A DNA stretch of 61,277 nucleotides from an uncultured Clostridia bacterium (GTDB lineage: Bacteria; Bacillota; Clostridia; Oscillospirales; Acutalibacteraceae): the NCBI GenBank assembly GCA_947170465.1, contig CAMVTS010000006.1:1-61277 (forward strand), read 5' to 3'. How positions within the stretch are numbered: position 1 is the stretch's first letter; each line of letters begins with the position of its first letter. A model generated the notes under the pieces. The model did not search any database. It was given only the letters and a program-made list of their open reading frames with translations, and was not told the DNA's origin. This document shows, one piece after another, positions 9,194 through 18,522 of this stretch. The translations under genes and the position numbers were made by a program.

Positions 9194-12100
9194 CTATTTT
9201 ACGACAACATTGCTCTCTCCCAGCTGGTATTTCAGCTCGTTTATCATCACGTCATTCAGGCTCACCCACATGGCAGACGGCGCTCTGACCTGCTTTTTTT
9301 CATCAGTCAGGTAAAATATCACCGGTGTATTGCCTTCAAAAATATCCGTCACGCGCTTGGCGCGGCGGTACAGGTCTGAATACAGGCTGTCAATGCGCAG
9401 ATACAGTGCCGGCGGCTTCCGGGACTGCTGCGGCTTTGGCACAGGCACGTTCTGACATTCGGCGTTGGTGCGCGCGCGTTCTATGCTCTCGCATATCAGC
9501 TTGGGCTCCTCGTCCTCGCGGTAGCTGAGTCTGCCGCGGACAATCACCGCGTTGCCCTGCAAGAGCAGGGAACCTGCCTGATTGTAGACGTTTGGAAAGA
9601 CAATCAGCTCCATCGTGCCGAAGCGGTCCTCTCCGGAAGAGAACGCCATCATTTTGTGCGTCTTGGTCTCCTGCGTGCGGACACGATTGATAATACAGAC
9701 AATACAGACCGGTTTGCCGTCGGGATAACGCTTTTCATCGGTCAGAATGTCGCCGATATGGTCGGCGTGTACCAGCTCGGAAAAACGGGCGTAGTCGTCC
9801 ATCGGGTGGCCGCTGAGGTACATGCCGGTGATTTCCTTTTCCATGCGCAAAAGCTCCTCCGGCGGAAACTCCGGCAAATCGGGCAGCTTTGGCTCGGTGG
9901 TCGCCTTGACCTCCTCCCCCATATCAAAGAAGGAAAGCTGTCCGTGGAGGTTGTGCTTAGCTTCGTAGTCGAGATCATCCAGCACGGATTTGCAGATTGA
10001 CAAAAGCTGCCGGCGGTTCGCGCCGAAGCCGTCGAGCGCGCCGCATTTGATCATGCTCTCAATCGCGCGGCTGTTCATATTTCTGCCATGGAGACGCTTG
10101 CAGAAATCGTAGAAGGACGTGAACTGCCCGAAACGGCGCTCGGCGATAATCTCGTCGATAAACTGTCTGCCGACGTTTTTGACGGCGAGCATGCCGTAGC
10201 GGATATCGTCACCGCTGACGGAAAATTCGAGCATGCTGTAGTTGACATGCGGCGGCAATACGCGGATGCCGAGGTTCTTGCAGTCGTTGAGGTAGCCGGC
10301 GAGCTTGTTCTGGTTGTCCAGCTCGCTGGACAACAGCGCCGCCATGTACTCGCGCGGATAGTGGCATTTGAGCCATGCCGTGCGGTAGGAAACCGTGGCG
10401 TAGGCGGCGGCATGGGATTTGTTGAAGGCGTAACGCGCAAAGCTCTCCATCTCGTCAAAAATCGCCATTGCCGTCCGGCGGTCTACGCCGCGGCGCATGC
10501 AGCCTTCTATCAGGATATTGCCGTTGTCGTCGGTCAGTCCTTCGACGAACACCTCTCTCTCCTGCTGCATGACGTCCGCTTTTTTCTTGCTCATGGCACG
10601 GCGGACGATATCCGCTCTGCCGTAGCTGTAGCCGGCAAGGGTTCGGAATATCTGCATGACCTGCTCCTGGTAGACAATGCAGCCATAGGTCACGTCGAGA
10701 ATCTGCTGCAGCAAGGGGTGCTTATAGCGCACCTGCTCGGGATGGTGCCGGCAGTTGATGTAGGTGTCAATGCTCGCCATCGGCCCCGGACGGAACAGGG
10801 ACGTTACGGCGATTAAGTCCTCAATGCAGTCGGGTTTCAGGCGCATGAGGACGTTGCGCATGCCCTGGCTCTCAAACTGGAACACGCCTTCGGTCGCGCC
10901 GCGTGAGAACATGGCGAAAACCTTGGGGTCGTTCTCCTTGATTTGCTCCGGTGAAAAATCCGGATGGCTGCGCCTGATTTGCTTTTCCGCGTCATCAATG
11001 ACGGTGAGGTTGCGCAAGCCGAGGAAGTCCATCTTGAGCAGACCGAGCTCCTCCAGCGTCGTCATGGTGTACTGGGTAACGACGTTGTTGTCATTTTTGG
11101 ACAGCGGCACATAGTCCGATACCGGCTTGTCGGTAATGACCACACCGGCGGCATGCATTCCGCAGTGACGCGGCATGCCCTCAATCTGCATGGCGCGGTC
11201 CAGCAGCTCTCTGACGTCGGGATTCTCCTCGTAGCTGCGCTTGAGCTCCGGCGCAAGCTCCATGGCGCGCGCAATGGTCATATCCTTTTCAAAGGGAACG
11301 GCGCGCGCGCAGTCGTCAATGAGCTGTCGCGGCATGGACATCACCCTGCCGACGTCGCGGATTGCCTGTCTGCCGCCCATGGTGCCGAAGGTGACAATTT
11401 GAGAGACGTGATCTTCGCCGTATTTGCGGATAACGTAATCAATGACCTCTCCCCTGCGCACCTTGCAGAAGTCGATATCGAAATCCGGCATGCTGACGCG
11501 CTTGGGATTGAGGAAGCGCTCAAAGAGCAGGTTGTATTTTATCGGGTCGATTTCGGTGATACCGATACAGTACGCCGCGATAGAGCCGGCGCCGGAGCCT
11601 CTGCCGGGGCCGACCGGAATGCCGTTCTGCTTGGCGTACTGGACAAAATCGTTGACAATCAGGTAGTAATCGACAAAGCCCATGCGCGAGACAACGCCGA
11701 TTTCCATTTCCAGGCGGTCAACCAGGCTCTTGTCGGGGTGCTCGCCATAGCGGCGGTGCAAGCCCTCGTAGCATTGGCGGCGGAAATAGGTCAGGTGATC
11801 CTCGTGGTTCGGCACCTCAAAGCGCGGCAGCTTGCGCTCTCCGAAGGTAAACTCCACCTGACAGCGCATGGCGATATCATGGGTGTTTTCCAGCGCCCGC
11901 GGATAACGCGCAAATACCTGCCGCATTTCCTCCTCGGTTTTGAGGTAGAATTCGTCGGTCTGGAACTCCATTCTGTCCGGGTCGTCCAGCGTGCGGTTCG
12001 TCTGGATACAGAGCAAAAGGCTGTGCGTTTTGCAGTCCTCCCGCTCGATATAGTGGCTGTCATTGGTCGCGACAAGCCCGACGCCGATTTCATCGGCGAT

Positions 12101-12670
12101 TCGTACTAGATTGGGCAGAATCCGGCGCTGCTCGTCAATACCGTGGTCCTGCAGCTCAATGAAGAAATTCTCCCTGCCAAAAAGATCGCGGTAATACAGC
12201 GCCTTGTCTCTTGCCGCAGGGTAATCGTTCGCCGTCAGCTTGCGCGGTATCTCTCCGGCAAGGCAGGCGGACAGGCAGATTAAGCCCTCGTGATATTGCG
12301 TGAGCAGCTCGTCGTCTATACGCGGCTTGGAATAAAAGCCCTCGGTGAAGCCCTTGGAGACGAGCTTGATTAGATTCTGATAGCCGGTGTTGTTTTCACA
12401 AAGCAATACCATGTGATAATACTTGTCCATGCCGGCGGTTCTGTCAAAGCGCGAACGCGGCGCGACATAGACCTCACAGCCGATGACAGGGTGGATTCCC
12501 TCTTTTTTGCAGGCGCGGTAAAAGTCGATCACGCCGTACATCACGCCATGGTCGGTGATGGCAAGGGAATCAAAGCCCTTTCGCTTCGCTGCCGCCGCCA
12601 GTTCCTTGATGCGGCACGCGCCGTCGAGCAAGCTGTATTCTGTATGAACATGAAGATGTGTAAATGCCAT
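9194..12670 (-). CDS. dnaE: DNA polymerase III alpha subunit
   Basis: This replicative C-family polymerase has 1158 residues. The N-terminal PHP domain opens HLHVHTEYSLLDGA, followed by the palm with the catalytic acidic motif MPDFDIDF near residue 395. Fingers, helix-hairpin-helix and a C-terminal OB domain follow. Length and domain order match DnaE rather than PolC, since no internal 3'-5' exonuclease domain is seen. AGGAG lies inside the xseA end, and the start is one base past the xseA stop. Confidence 0.97.
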   Translation of the reverse strand: MAFTHLHVHTEYSLLDGACRIKELAAAAKRKGFDSLAITDHGVMYGVIDFYRACKKEGIHPVIGCEVYVAPRSRFDRTAGMDKYYHMVLLCENNTGYQNLIKLVSKGFTEGFYSKPRIDDELLTQYHEGLICLSACLAGEIPRKLTANDYPAARDKALYYRDLFGRENFFIELQDHGIDEQRRILPNLVRIADEIGVGLVATNDSHYIEREDCKTHSLLLCIQTNRTLDDPDRMEFQTDEFYLKTEEEMRQVFARYPRALENTHDIAMRCQVEFTFGERKLPRFEVPNHEDHLTYFRRQCYEGLHRRYGEHPDKSLVDRLEMEIGVVSRMGFVDYYLIVNDFVQYAKQNGIPVGPGRGSGAGSIAAYCIGITEIDPIKYNLLFERFLNPKRVSMPDFDIDFCKVRRGEVIDYVIRKYGEDHVSQIVTFGTMGGRQAIRDVGRVMSMPRQLIDDCARAVPFEKDMTIARAMELAPELKRSYEENPDVRELLDRAMQIEGMPRHCGMHAAGVVITDKPVSDYVPLSKNDNNVVTQYTMTTLEELGLLKMDFLGLRNLTVIDDAEKQIRRSHPDFSPEQIKENDPKVFAMFSRGATEGVFQFESQGMRNVLMRLKPDCIEDLIAVTSLFRPGPMASIDTYINCRHHPEQVRYKHPLLQQILDVTYGCIVYQEQVMQIFRTLAGYSYGRADIVRRAMSKKKADVMQQEREVFVEGLTDDNGNILIEGCMRRGVDRRTAMAIFDEMESFARYAFNKSHAAAYATVSYRTAWLKCHYPREYMAALLSSELDNQNKLAGYLNDCKNLGIRVLPPHVNYSMLEFSVSGDDIRYGMLAVKNVGRQFIDEIIAERRFGQFTSFYDFCKRLHGRNMNSRAIESMIKCGALDGFGANRRQLLSICKSVLDDLDYEAKHNLHGQLSFFDMGEEVKATTEPKLPDLPEFPPEELLRMEKEITGMYLSGHPMDDYARFSELVHADHIGDILTDEKRYPDGKPVCIVCIINRVRTQETKTHKMMAFSSGEDRFGTMELIVFPNVYNQAGSLLLQGNAVIVRGRLSYREDEEPKLICESIERARTNAECQNVPVPKPQQSRKPPALYLRIDSLYSDLYRRAKRVTDIFEGNTPVIFYLTDEKKQVRAPSAMWVSLNDVMINELKYQLGESNVVVK

Positions 12671-12671
12671 A

Positions 12672-13889
12672 TCAATCTCCTGTAACCTGCGCGGTCACGC
12701 TGCCGTCGCTCAGGGTGAGCGTGAAGCGGTCGCCCGGTTTCAGCCGGGCGGCTTTTGTCAGCACCTCGCCGTCCTTCTCGGCAACGGCGTAGCCGCGTGA
12801 GAGAACCGACAGCGGATTCAGTCCCTCCAGTCTGGCAGCTTGTGAACGCAAAAGGTGCTCACTGCCGGTGAGTATTTCGTTCATGGCGCTGTTGAGCTGC
12901 GCTTCCAGCAGGCGCAGCGCGCCTTCGCAGCGGTCGATGGCTTTCTCAGGCGAAAGCGCCTCCAGCATGCGCTCTGTATCCTTTAGTTTTTTGGATTGCT
13001 CGGTGTAGGTTGCCTTGACCGCCGCGTTGATGTTGCGGTGCAGGGCGTTGTAGTAGGTCATCAGCTCCGCCTTGTCCGGTACGGCTAATTCCGCCGCCGC
13101 CGAAGGGGTGGGCGCTCGTTTATCGGAAACAAAATCGCATATCGTAAAATCTGTTTCGTGACCAACCGCCGAGATGACGGGCGTATGGGCTTGATAAACC
13201 GCGCGCGCAAGCTGTTCGTCATTGAACGCCCACAAGTCCTCGGTGGAACCGCCGCCGCGTCCGATGATAATCGTGTCGCACGCTCCGGACGCGTCAAGCT
13301 CCTGCACCGCCTGCGTCAGCTGGGCAGGCGCCGCGTCACCCTGCACCTGAGACGGGTAAATCAGAATATTGACGCAGGGAAACCGGCGCGTAAGGATGTT
13401 GAGAATATCCTGCACCGCCGCGCCGGTCGGCGAGGTAATCACACCGACGGTCTTGGGAAAACGCGGAATCGGCTTCTTGTGCGCTTCGTCAAACAAGCCC
13501 TCGGCGCCCAGGCGCTTTTTGAGCTGTTCATAGGCGAGATTCAAGGCGCCTGCGCCGTCCGGCTGCATGTCCTCGATGATAATCTGGTACTTGCCCTGCG
13601 GCGGATAGATTTCAATCTTGCCGCGGCAGAGCACCTTCATGCCGTTTTCCGGTTCAAAGCGAAGGGCTCGTGACATACCGGCAAAAAGCGTCGCGTTGAG
13701 CACGGCGTCCTTGTCTTTGAGGACAAAGTAGTTGTGCTTTCCGCGCTTGAAGCCGCCGAGCATGCCGGATATTTCGCCGGAAACCAGCACCGTCATCAGG
13801 CGTGGGTCGCCTTCGAGAATATTTTTGATGTATTGTGTGAGCTGTCCGACGGTGAGTATCGTCGGTTTTGTCATTTTGGGAGTGTACAT
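12672..13889 (-). CDS. xseA: Exodeoxyribonuclease VII large subunit
   Basis: This single-strand exonuclease subunit is about 405 residues. An N-terminal OB fold (VLVSGEISGM and the following strands) is followed by the catalytic region with IIIGRGGGSTEDLWAFNDE and AVGHETDFTI, then a coiled-coil tail. The ATG at 13889 has AGGAAG upstream. It overlaps the preceding TsaD-like gene by 19 nt. The small subunit gene xseB, often next to xseA, is not seen here. Confidence 0.96.
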   Translation of the reverse strand: MYTPKMTKPTILTVGQLTQYIKNILEGDPRLMTVLVSGEISGMLGGFKRGKHNYFVLKDKDAVLNATLFAGMSRALRFEPENGMKVLCRGKIEIYPPQGKYQIIIEDMQPDGAGALNLAYEQLKKRLGAEGLFDEAHKKPIPRFPKTVGVITSPTGAAVQDILNILTRRFPCVNILIYPSQVQGDAAPAQLTQAVQELDASGACDTIIIGRGGGSTEDLWAFNDEQLARAVYQAHTPVISAVGHETDFTICDFVSDKRAPTPSAAAELAVPDKAELMTYYNALHRNINAAVKATYTEQSKKLKDTERMLEALSPEKAIDRCEGALRLLEAQLNSAMNEILTGSEHLLRSQAARLEGLNPLSVLSRGYAVAEKDGEVLTKAARLKPGDRFTLTLSDGSVTAQVTGD

Positions 13890-14818
13890 AACGACTTCCT
13901 GCAACATAAATACGCGATACCTGCCGCGTTGTCCGTGGAAAAGGACGGCTCGGCAAAGACCGCTTTGTATTTTTCTTCAAAAGAATTTTTTATAATGGTA
14001 TCCGACATCACACCGCCGGCGTAAACTGCCGTCATCACGCCGTATTTTTCAAAAATCGCTTCAGTCATTTTGTCAAGCGTGGCGCGGATATATTCGAGAC
14101 AGAAGGCGGCGATATAGGTTTTGTCCTTTCCCTCGCGCAAGAGCTTCTGACAGAGGTTTTCCACGCCGCTCAGGCAGCAGTCGCAGCCCTTTAAGGTCGG
14201 ACGGGCTTTGACGGGCTTATCGTTTTGCAGGGCGAGCTGTTCCAGCTCCTTGCCGCAGGGAAAGTGCAGTCCGAGCATGAGTCCAACCCTGTCGATTGCC
14301 TGTCCGGCGTTGAGGTCGAGGGTTTTGGCGGCGAGCTCCAATGAAAAGCCGCAGTCCTCGCCATGGGCTATCACGGCTTCGGTAGTGCCGCCGCTGACAT
14401 GGAACGCGAGGAAGGTCTCGCGGAACAAATCTGTCCTGCCTGCGCTGAATAAGGCCGCGGAGATATGCCCTTCCTGATGGGAAAAGGTGTGAAGCGGAAT
14501 GTTGAGCGCGGCGGATAAAATTTTTGCCGTGTTTTCTCCGACGGTGAAACACGGCATGTAGGAGCCTTCCGCCGGACGCGGTCTGGACGACACGCCGACA
14601 GCGGCTATCTTGCTTGTATCAACAGGTTTCACCAGCTCCGAAAACAGCGCGTGTAATTGCGCGGTATGGTGAAACACCGCGTCGCTCTGACGCAGACCGA
14701 GCTGCCCTTCCTTGACAGGCAGCAGTCGTTTGCACTGTCGCATTTCGCCCGTCTCGCTGTCATAGAGCGCGGTGGAGGTGGTGTAGTTGGAGGTGTCGAT
14801 GCCGAGGTACAGGCTCAT
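13871..14818 (-). CDS. TsaD/Kae1-family (M22) protein, divergent paralogue
   Basis: This 315-residue member of the ASKHA fold begins YLGIDTSNYTTS, carries the HQEGH pair that aligns with the metal-binding HxxxH of TsaD, and has HVSGGTTE and YAGGVMSD phosphate-loop segments. TsaD makes the t6A modification of tRNA with TsaB and TsaE. This copy is shorter and more divergent than housekeeping TsaD, and tsaB and tsaE are not beside it. A separate function is possible. It overlaps nusB by 4 nt and xseA by 19 nt in one operon. Confidence 0.8.
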   Translation of the reverse strand: MSLYLGIDTSNYTTSTALYDSETGEMRQCKRLLPVKEGQLGLRQSDAVFHHTAQLHALFSELVKPVDTSKIAAVGVSSRPRPAEGSYMPCFTVGENTAKILSAALNIPLHTFSHQEGHISAALFSAGRTDLFRETFLAFHVSGGTTEAVIAHGEDCGFSLELAAKTLDLNAGQAIDRVGLMLGLHFPCGKELEQLALQNDKPVKARPTLKGCDCCLSGVENLCQKLLREGKDKTYIAAFCLEYIRATLDKMTEAIFEKYGVMTAVYAGGVMSDTIIKNSFEEKYKAVFAEPSFSTDNAAGIAYLCCRKSLCTLPK

Positions 14819-15249
14819 GATTGTCCCTCTTTCGCGCGGACAACGGAACCGAGTATGCCGTTGACAAAGCCGCTCTCGTCAATGGTGTATTTCTTGGCGA
14901 GTTCGACCGCCTCGTTGACGGACACCGCGTCGGGTATGCTCTCCAGATAGGTGATTTCGTACACCGCAAGGCGCAGAATCGCCAGTGACGGACGGGATAT
15001 GCGGCGCAAGGTCCAGCCTTTTTTGAGGTATTGGGAAATGATTGCGTCAATCTCCTCCTGACGCGCTTCTATGCCGGTCACGACCGCCCGGGCGTAGCCG
15101 CAGACGCCGCCGCGAAAGATTTCGCCGTTGTCGTCGATGGTCTCCTCCAACGGCTCGTCGTCAAAGGACTTGGCAAACAGAAGCATGAACGCCTGCTCTC
15201 TGGCTTCACTTCTGGTCAGCTGCACATTTTCTTTTTCTGTTTCACACAT
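14815..15249 (-). CDS. nusB: Transcription antitermination protein NusB
   Basis: This 144-residue all-helical factor binds boxA RNA with S10 during rRNA antitermination. Family features are the REQAFMLLFAKSFDD helix near the N-terminus and the C-terminal VSVNEAVELAKKY and GFVNGILGSV motifs. It is the first gene of nusB, tsaD-like, xseA, dnaE. A good promoter is at 15284-15312. Confidence 0.96.
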   Translation of the reverse strand: MCETEKENVQLTRSEAREQAFMLLFAKSFDDEPLEETIDDNGEIFRGGVCGYARAVVTGIEARQEEIDAIISQYLKKGWTLRRISRPSLAILRLAVYEITYLESIPDAVSVNEAVELAKKYTIDESGFVNGILGSVVRAKEGQS

Positions 15250-15283
15250 AGCGATACCAACTTTACATAGTTTTCTAGTTTAT

Positions 15284-15312
15284 ATTATAGCACACGCATG
15301 ATGAATTGTAAA
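15284..15312 (-). promoter_or_regulatory. nusB operon promoter
   Basis: On the minus strand TTTACA (15307-15312), 17 nt ending TGC and TATAAT (15284-15289) lie 34 bp upstream of nusB, just after the spoIIIA terminator. Confidence 0.82.
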
Positions 15313-15313
15313 C

Positions 15314-15346
15314 AGAAAAATACCGGGAGCAATCGCCCCCGGTATG
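15314..15346 (-). terminator. Terminator of the spoIIIA operon
   Basis: ATACCGGG and CCCGGTAT form a stem followed on the minus strand by TTTTC, directly after the spoIIIAH stop. Confidence 0.88.
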
Positions 15347-15347
15347 G

Positions 15348-15890
15348 CTACGGCGCGCCAACGATGGAGATGTTCTCATAGCTCACGTCATAGTGCGCCG
15401 TCACCGCGTCATCAATCACCAGCGCCGCCTTGTCGTCCAGCTCCTTTGCCGGCACAATGACCGTCACGCCCCGGTCGCTGATACAGCACAGGCACTCCGA
15501 AAAGCCTTTGGCGCGGATAATGCTCTCGATGCTGTCCTGAATCGTGAAGTTTTTGAGCATTTGCTCCGCGTCCTTCTGCGCCTCGCTGCGTTCCTCGTCG
15601 CTTGTATCGTCCAGATTGAGAAGCTCCTTCGCCTCGTCTATCACCTTATCCTGCATGCTCTGGCGTTTGGTGCGCTCGGAGGCAAAATAGTTGCGCTCCT
15701 CCTTGGAGAGCGAGGCGGTATCGACCGCCTCATCAGCGGTGGAAGCGACCGTCGCGTTGACATAGGACGCGGCGCCAAGCTCCTTTGCGGAAGCGGACGG
15801 ACGAGAGGTAAACTGCCAGTTGACATAGACCGCCGCGCCGAGGGCTAAGAGTATCGCCGCTGAGATGATGTACTTCTTCTGAAATTTCAT
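15348..15890 (-). CDS. spoIIIAH: Stage III sporulation protein AH
   Basis: This is the mother-cell half of the SpoIIQ-SpoIIIAH channel between forespore and mother cell. It has one N-terminal membrane helix (about 8-27), a variable linker, and a C-terminal YscJ/FliF-like ring-building domain (about 110-180). The ATG at 15890 begins MKFQKKY; the longer reading 13 codons upstream is not supported by a ribosome site. It is the last gene of the complete spoIIIA operon. Confidence 0.93.
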   Translation of the reverse strand: MKFQKKYIISAAILLALGAAVYVNWQFTSRPSASAKELGAASYVNATVASTADEAVDTASLSKEERNYFASERTKRQSMQDKVIDEAKELLNLDDTSDEERSEAQKDAEQMLKNFTIQDSIESIIRAKGFSECLCCISDRGVTVIVPAKELDDKAALVIDDAVTAHYDVSYENISIVGAP

Positions 15891-15904
15891 AGCATGACCG
15901 ACCT

Positions 15905-16351
15905 TTATTCTGATAATTTTGTAATACATACCTTCGCTGCGGAGAGATTGAGCGCCTTTGTCACCGCTTCGGTCACGCGCTCGACCACCACAGGTTCGTC
16001 ACCGCCTTCGCATAACACCAGCACGCCGCGAATCAACGGCGCGACTTCCTTTGTTTTGGTGGCGCTGTCGCGCAGATACACATATTCCACGCTGTTTTCC
16101 ATTGTCAGCAGCACCTTCGTCTTTCCTGCTCCCTGAATATGCGCTATCACCTCTTCCAGATTGCTTTCCAGCTCCTCGCTGTAGGCTTTGACCGAAAAAG
16201 CGTCGTCTTGCTTTCCGGAAAAGCCGCTTAAATCCAGACTGGAAAAGAATATCAGCGCGATTCCGACGACGCCGGCGATAATCATCAGCCTGATTGTCCA
16301 GCCTTTTTCTGTCAGCGCCTTCAGACGCTTTCTGACGTTGCTTTCTTTCAT
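15905..16351 (-). CDS. spoIIIAG: Stage III sporulation protein AG
   Basis: This 148-residue protein has one membrane helix (about 20-37) followed by an extracytoplasmic ring-building domain; the segment GKTKVLLTMENSVEYVYL is characteristic. SpoIIIAG forms the large ring of the sporulation feeding-tube complex. It lies between spoIIIAF and spoIIIAH. Confidence 0.94.
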   Translation of the reverse strand: MKESNVRKRLKALTEKGWTIRLMIIAGVVGIALIFFSSLDLSGFSGKQDDAFSVKAYSEELESNLEEVIAHIQGAGKTKVLLTMENSVEYVYLRDSATKTKEVAPLIRGVLVLCEGGDEPVVVERVTEAVTKALNLSAAKVCITKLSE

Positions 16352-16354
16352 TTT

Positions 16355-16828
16355 TTACTCCGTGATGATGCTCGGCGTGATGCCAAAATGCTGTACGGTC
16401 AGACCGGAGATAAAGTCCGATAGACCGGTATCGCTTTCATCTATATATATGCTGACCGAGGCTATCATTATGCTTCTTTCGTCCGTCTCCGAGAGAATGA
16501 TATTGACCGACCGCGGCTCAATGCCGTTCTGGTTCAACAGCGCCGTCAGCGTTTGTTCCAGGTTTGAGCGCGTCTGCGCAATCAGGTTTTCCTGATACGC
16601 TTCGTCCGCCGTGGCGGTCAGTTCGCTGTGGCTTGGATAGGATTCCAGTGACGGCTGAATGTGCTTCACGGCGTTCACCGCCGGCACCAGCATGGCACAG
16701 ACCATGAATGCGCCCATAACCAGGGTGAAGATTTTCTTTGTGCCGCCTTCGGTGATAAAGGAGGAAGCCAGCGAACCTATCAGCGCGGCGGCACAGGCGG
16801 ACAGCACCACCGTGTTCAGTCCGTTCAT
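16355..16828 (-). CDS. spoIIIAF: Stage III sporulation protein AF
   Basis: This protein of about 157 residues has two N-terminal membrane helices (about 7-50) and a soluble C-terminal domain that may form rings like its relatives. The ATG at 16828 is chosen because it forms an ATGA overlap with the spoIIIAE stop. A longer open frame upstream of it lies opposite the spoIIIAE reading frame and is rejected. Confidence 0.92.
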   Translation of the reverse strand: MNGLNTVVLSACAAALIGSLASSFITEGGTKKIFTLVMGAFMVCAMLVPAVNAVKHIQPSLESYPSHSELTATADEAYQENLIAQTRSNLEQTLTALLNQNGIEPRSVNIILSETDERSIMIASVSIYIDESDTGLSDFISGLTVQHFGITPSIITE

Positions 16829-17928
16829 GACGCGCCCCCGATGGTGAAAACCGCCGCTGTCGCGATAATGAATACAGCGCTGATACTCAGCAGGACTGCC
16901 AGCATAACGGAGAAAACGTCCGCCATGCTGCCGAGCAGCTTGGCGCCGTGGGATAAGTTCAGCGCTTCCGACATGGATTTGCCGACCCAGAGAGTGAGCT
17001 GCCACAGCAAAATTCTCAGCACCAGCGGCAGGAACGTCACCGCCAAAGCGAGAATCACAAAAACGCCGATGCCGGATTTGAGCACGGCAAGACTGCTCTG
17101 CATCGTGCGGAGGGCTTCGGAAAGCGCGGAACCAACCACCGGAACAAAGGACGACACCGCAAACCGCGCCGCCTTGCCGGTTACGCTGTCGAGTGAGCCG
17201 GCGACAACCTGCTTCAAGCCGAGAACGGCGGTGAATATCGCCATCATGAAGGCGGTGAGCCACTTTGCCGCCTTGGACACAGACGCGATAAAGCCGCCCA
17301 GATTCACGCCGTTTGCCGCGCCGGAAGCGATACTCATGCCGAGGAGCATACGCAATAAAGGCAGTATCACACCGGAAGACAACTGGGCAACACCCTCTCC
17401 GGCACCGAGAACCGCCGCGTAATAGGCGGCTGAACCGCTCAGACTGCCGCTTGACGTGAGCAGCAGCGCCATCACCGGCACATAGGCGAGCATGAGCCGT
17501 GACGAATTGGCAATCACCTCACCGATAGAGGTGATGACGCCGGAGGCAGGAAGGGCGACAGCGGCGCTCAGGCATATCGAGAGCACCAGCTCCAGCGCGC
17601 TGCCGGTATCGGCGTTCAGCGCGCCCCGGTAAGCGGTCAGCATAGAACAGAGCAGGAGCATTGCCGTCACGGAAATCAGTCCTCTCAGCGGCGACTGAGC
17701 GCTTTCCTGCGCCATGGAAGCGATTTCATTCATCACGCCGTCGAAGGACAAGGCGGATAAGGCGTCCGGCTGGGCGCTATCGGCGCCGATGGACAGCATG
17801 TGCCGCTTAGCTTCCTCGGACAGACTGTCATACACGCCTGTAAGGTCGTAATCTTTTTCGGCGGCATGAACGGTCATACCGCCGGACAGCATGAGCACCA
17901 CGCAAAGTATCAATAACAGTTTTTTCAC
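16825..17928 (-). CDS. spoIIIAE: Stage III sporulation protein AE
   Basis: This 367-residue polytopic membrane protein has a cleavable-looking N-terminal signal (residues 1-22) and about seven hydrophobic helices. It is the largest integral component of the SpoIIIA transporter-like complex. It overlaps spoIIIAF by 4 nt and lies 3 nt after spoIIIAD. Confidence 0.95.
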   Translation of the reverse strand: MKKLLLILCVVLMLSGGMTVHAAEKDYDLTGVYDSLSEEAKRHMLSIGADSAQPDALSALSFDGVMNEIASMAQESAQSPLRGLISVTAMLLLCSMLTAYRGALNADTGSALELVLSICLSAAVALPASGVITSIGEVIANSSRLMLAYVPVMALLLTSSGSLSGSAAYYAAVLGAGEGVAQLSSGVILPLLRMLLGMSIASGAANGVNLGGFIASVSKAAKWLTAFMMAIFTAVLGLKQVVAGSLDSVTGKAARFAVSSFVPVVGSALSEALRTMQSSLAVLKSGIGVFVILALAVTFLPLVLRILLWQLTLWVGKSMSEALNLSHGAKLLGSMADVFSVMLAVLLSISAVFIIATAAVFTIGGAS

Positions 17929-17931
17929 TTC

Positions 17932-18321
17932 TCACCCCGATAACATTCCCGTCACGGCGTTGAGAATGTCCGCGTACAGCGGCAGTGCCGAGACCGTGAC
18001 CATGATTTTTCCAGCCAGCGTAACCGTTCCGGCAAGCGACTGACTTCCGGCGTCGCGGCAGGTATTGGCGGCAAACTCTGTCAGAAAGCAGATACCGATT
18101 GCCTTGAACAGTATCGCGAGATAATTGCCGCTTATGTTCGCTGCCGCAGCGATTGTCTGTATCGTCCGAACAACCCCGGATGTCTGAGACAAGACCATGA
18201 GCAAAATAACAACGGTGGCGGCGATTCCCAGCATGAGGGCGATTTCTGCGTTTTTCGGTCGGAGCGTGACAGCGACGATTGCCGCGACAACTGCCAGCAC
18301 CGCGATTCCCGTCAGGTTCAT
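17932..18321 (-). CDS. spoIIIAD: Stage III sporulation protein AD
   Basis: This 129-residue hydrophobic protein has about four membrane helices and is related to SpoIIIAC. The segment FKAIGICFLTEFAANTCRDAG is the family hallmark. Its start overlaps the spoIIIAC stop. Confidence 0.95.
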   Translation of the reverse strand: MNLTGIAVLAVVAAIVAVTLRPKNAEIALMLGIAATVVILLMVLSQTSGVVRTIQTIAAAANISGNYLAILFKAIGICFLTEFAANTCRDAGSQSLAGTVTLAGKIMVTVSALPLYADILNAVTGMLSG

Positions 18322-18515
18322 CAGAAGCCGAACAGCCGCTTGATGGTGGAAAAGAGCGAGCTGATTTGCGTGATTATCAGCGTGAGCACCACAATCAGAC
18401 CGGCAAGCGTGGTAAGCATCGCCTGTTCCTCACGGCCGCTGCGTATCAGCAGTTGGGACAGCACTGCCACGATAATGCCCACCGCCGCGATTTTGAAAAT
18501 CAGTTCAACGTCCAT
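18321..18515 (-). CDS. spoIIIAC: Stage III sporulation protein AC
   Basis: This 64-residue protein has two membrane helices joined by a short charged loop (RSGREEQ), the standard size for the family. It is a membrane component of the SpoIIIA complex and sits 7 nt after spoIIIAB. Confidence 0.95.
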   Translation of the reverse strand: MDVELIFKIAAVGIIVAVLSQLLIRSGREEQAMLTTLAGLIVVLTLIITQISSLFSTIKRLFGF

Positions 18516-18522
18516 TGTTACC

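Noticed and set aside
16829..17263. N-terminal extension of spoIIIAF
   Set aside because: The extra residues come from the alternate frame of spoIIIAE; the ATGA overlap start at 16828 fits the family.
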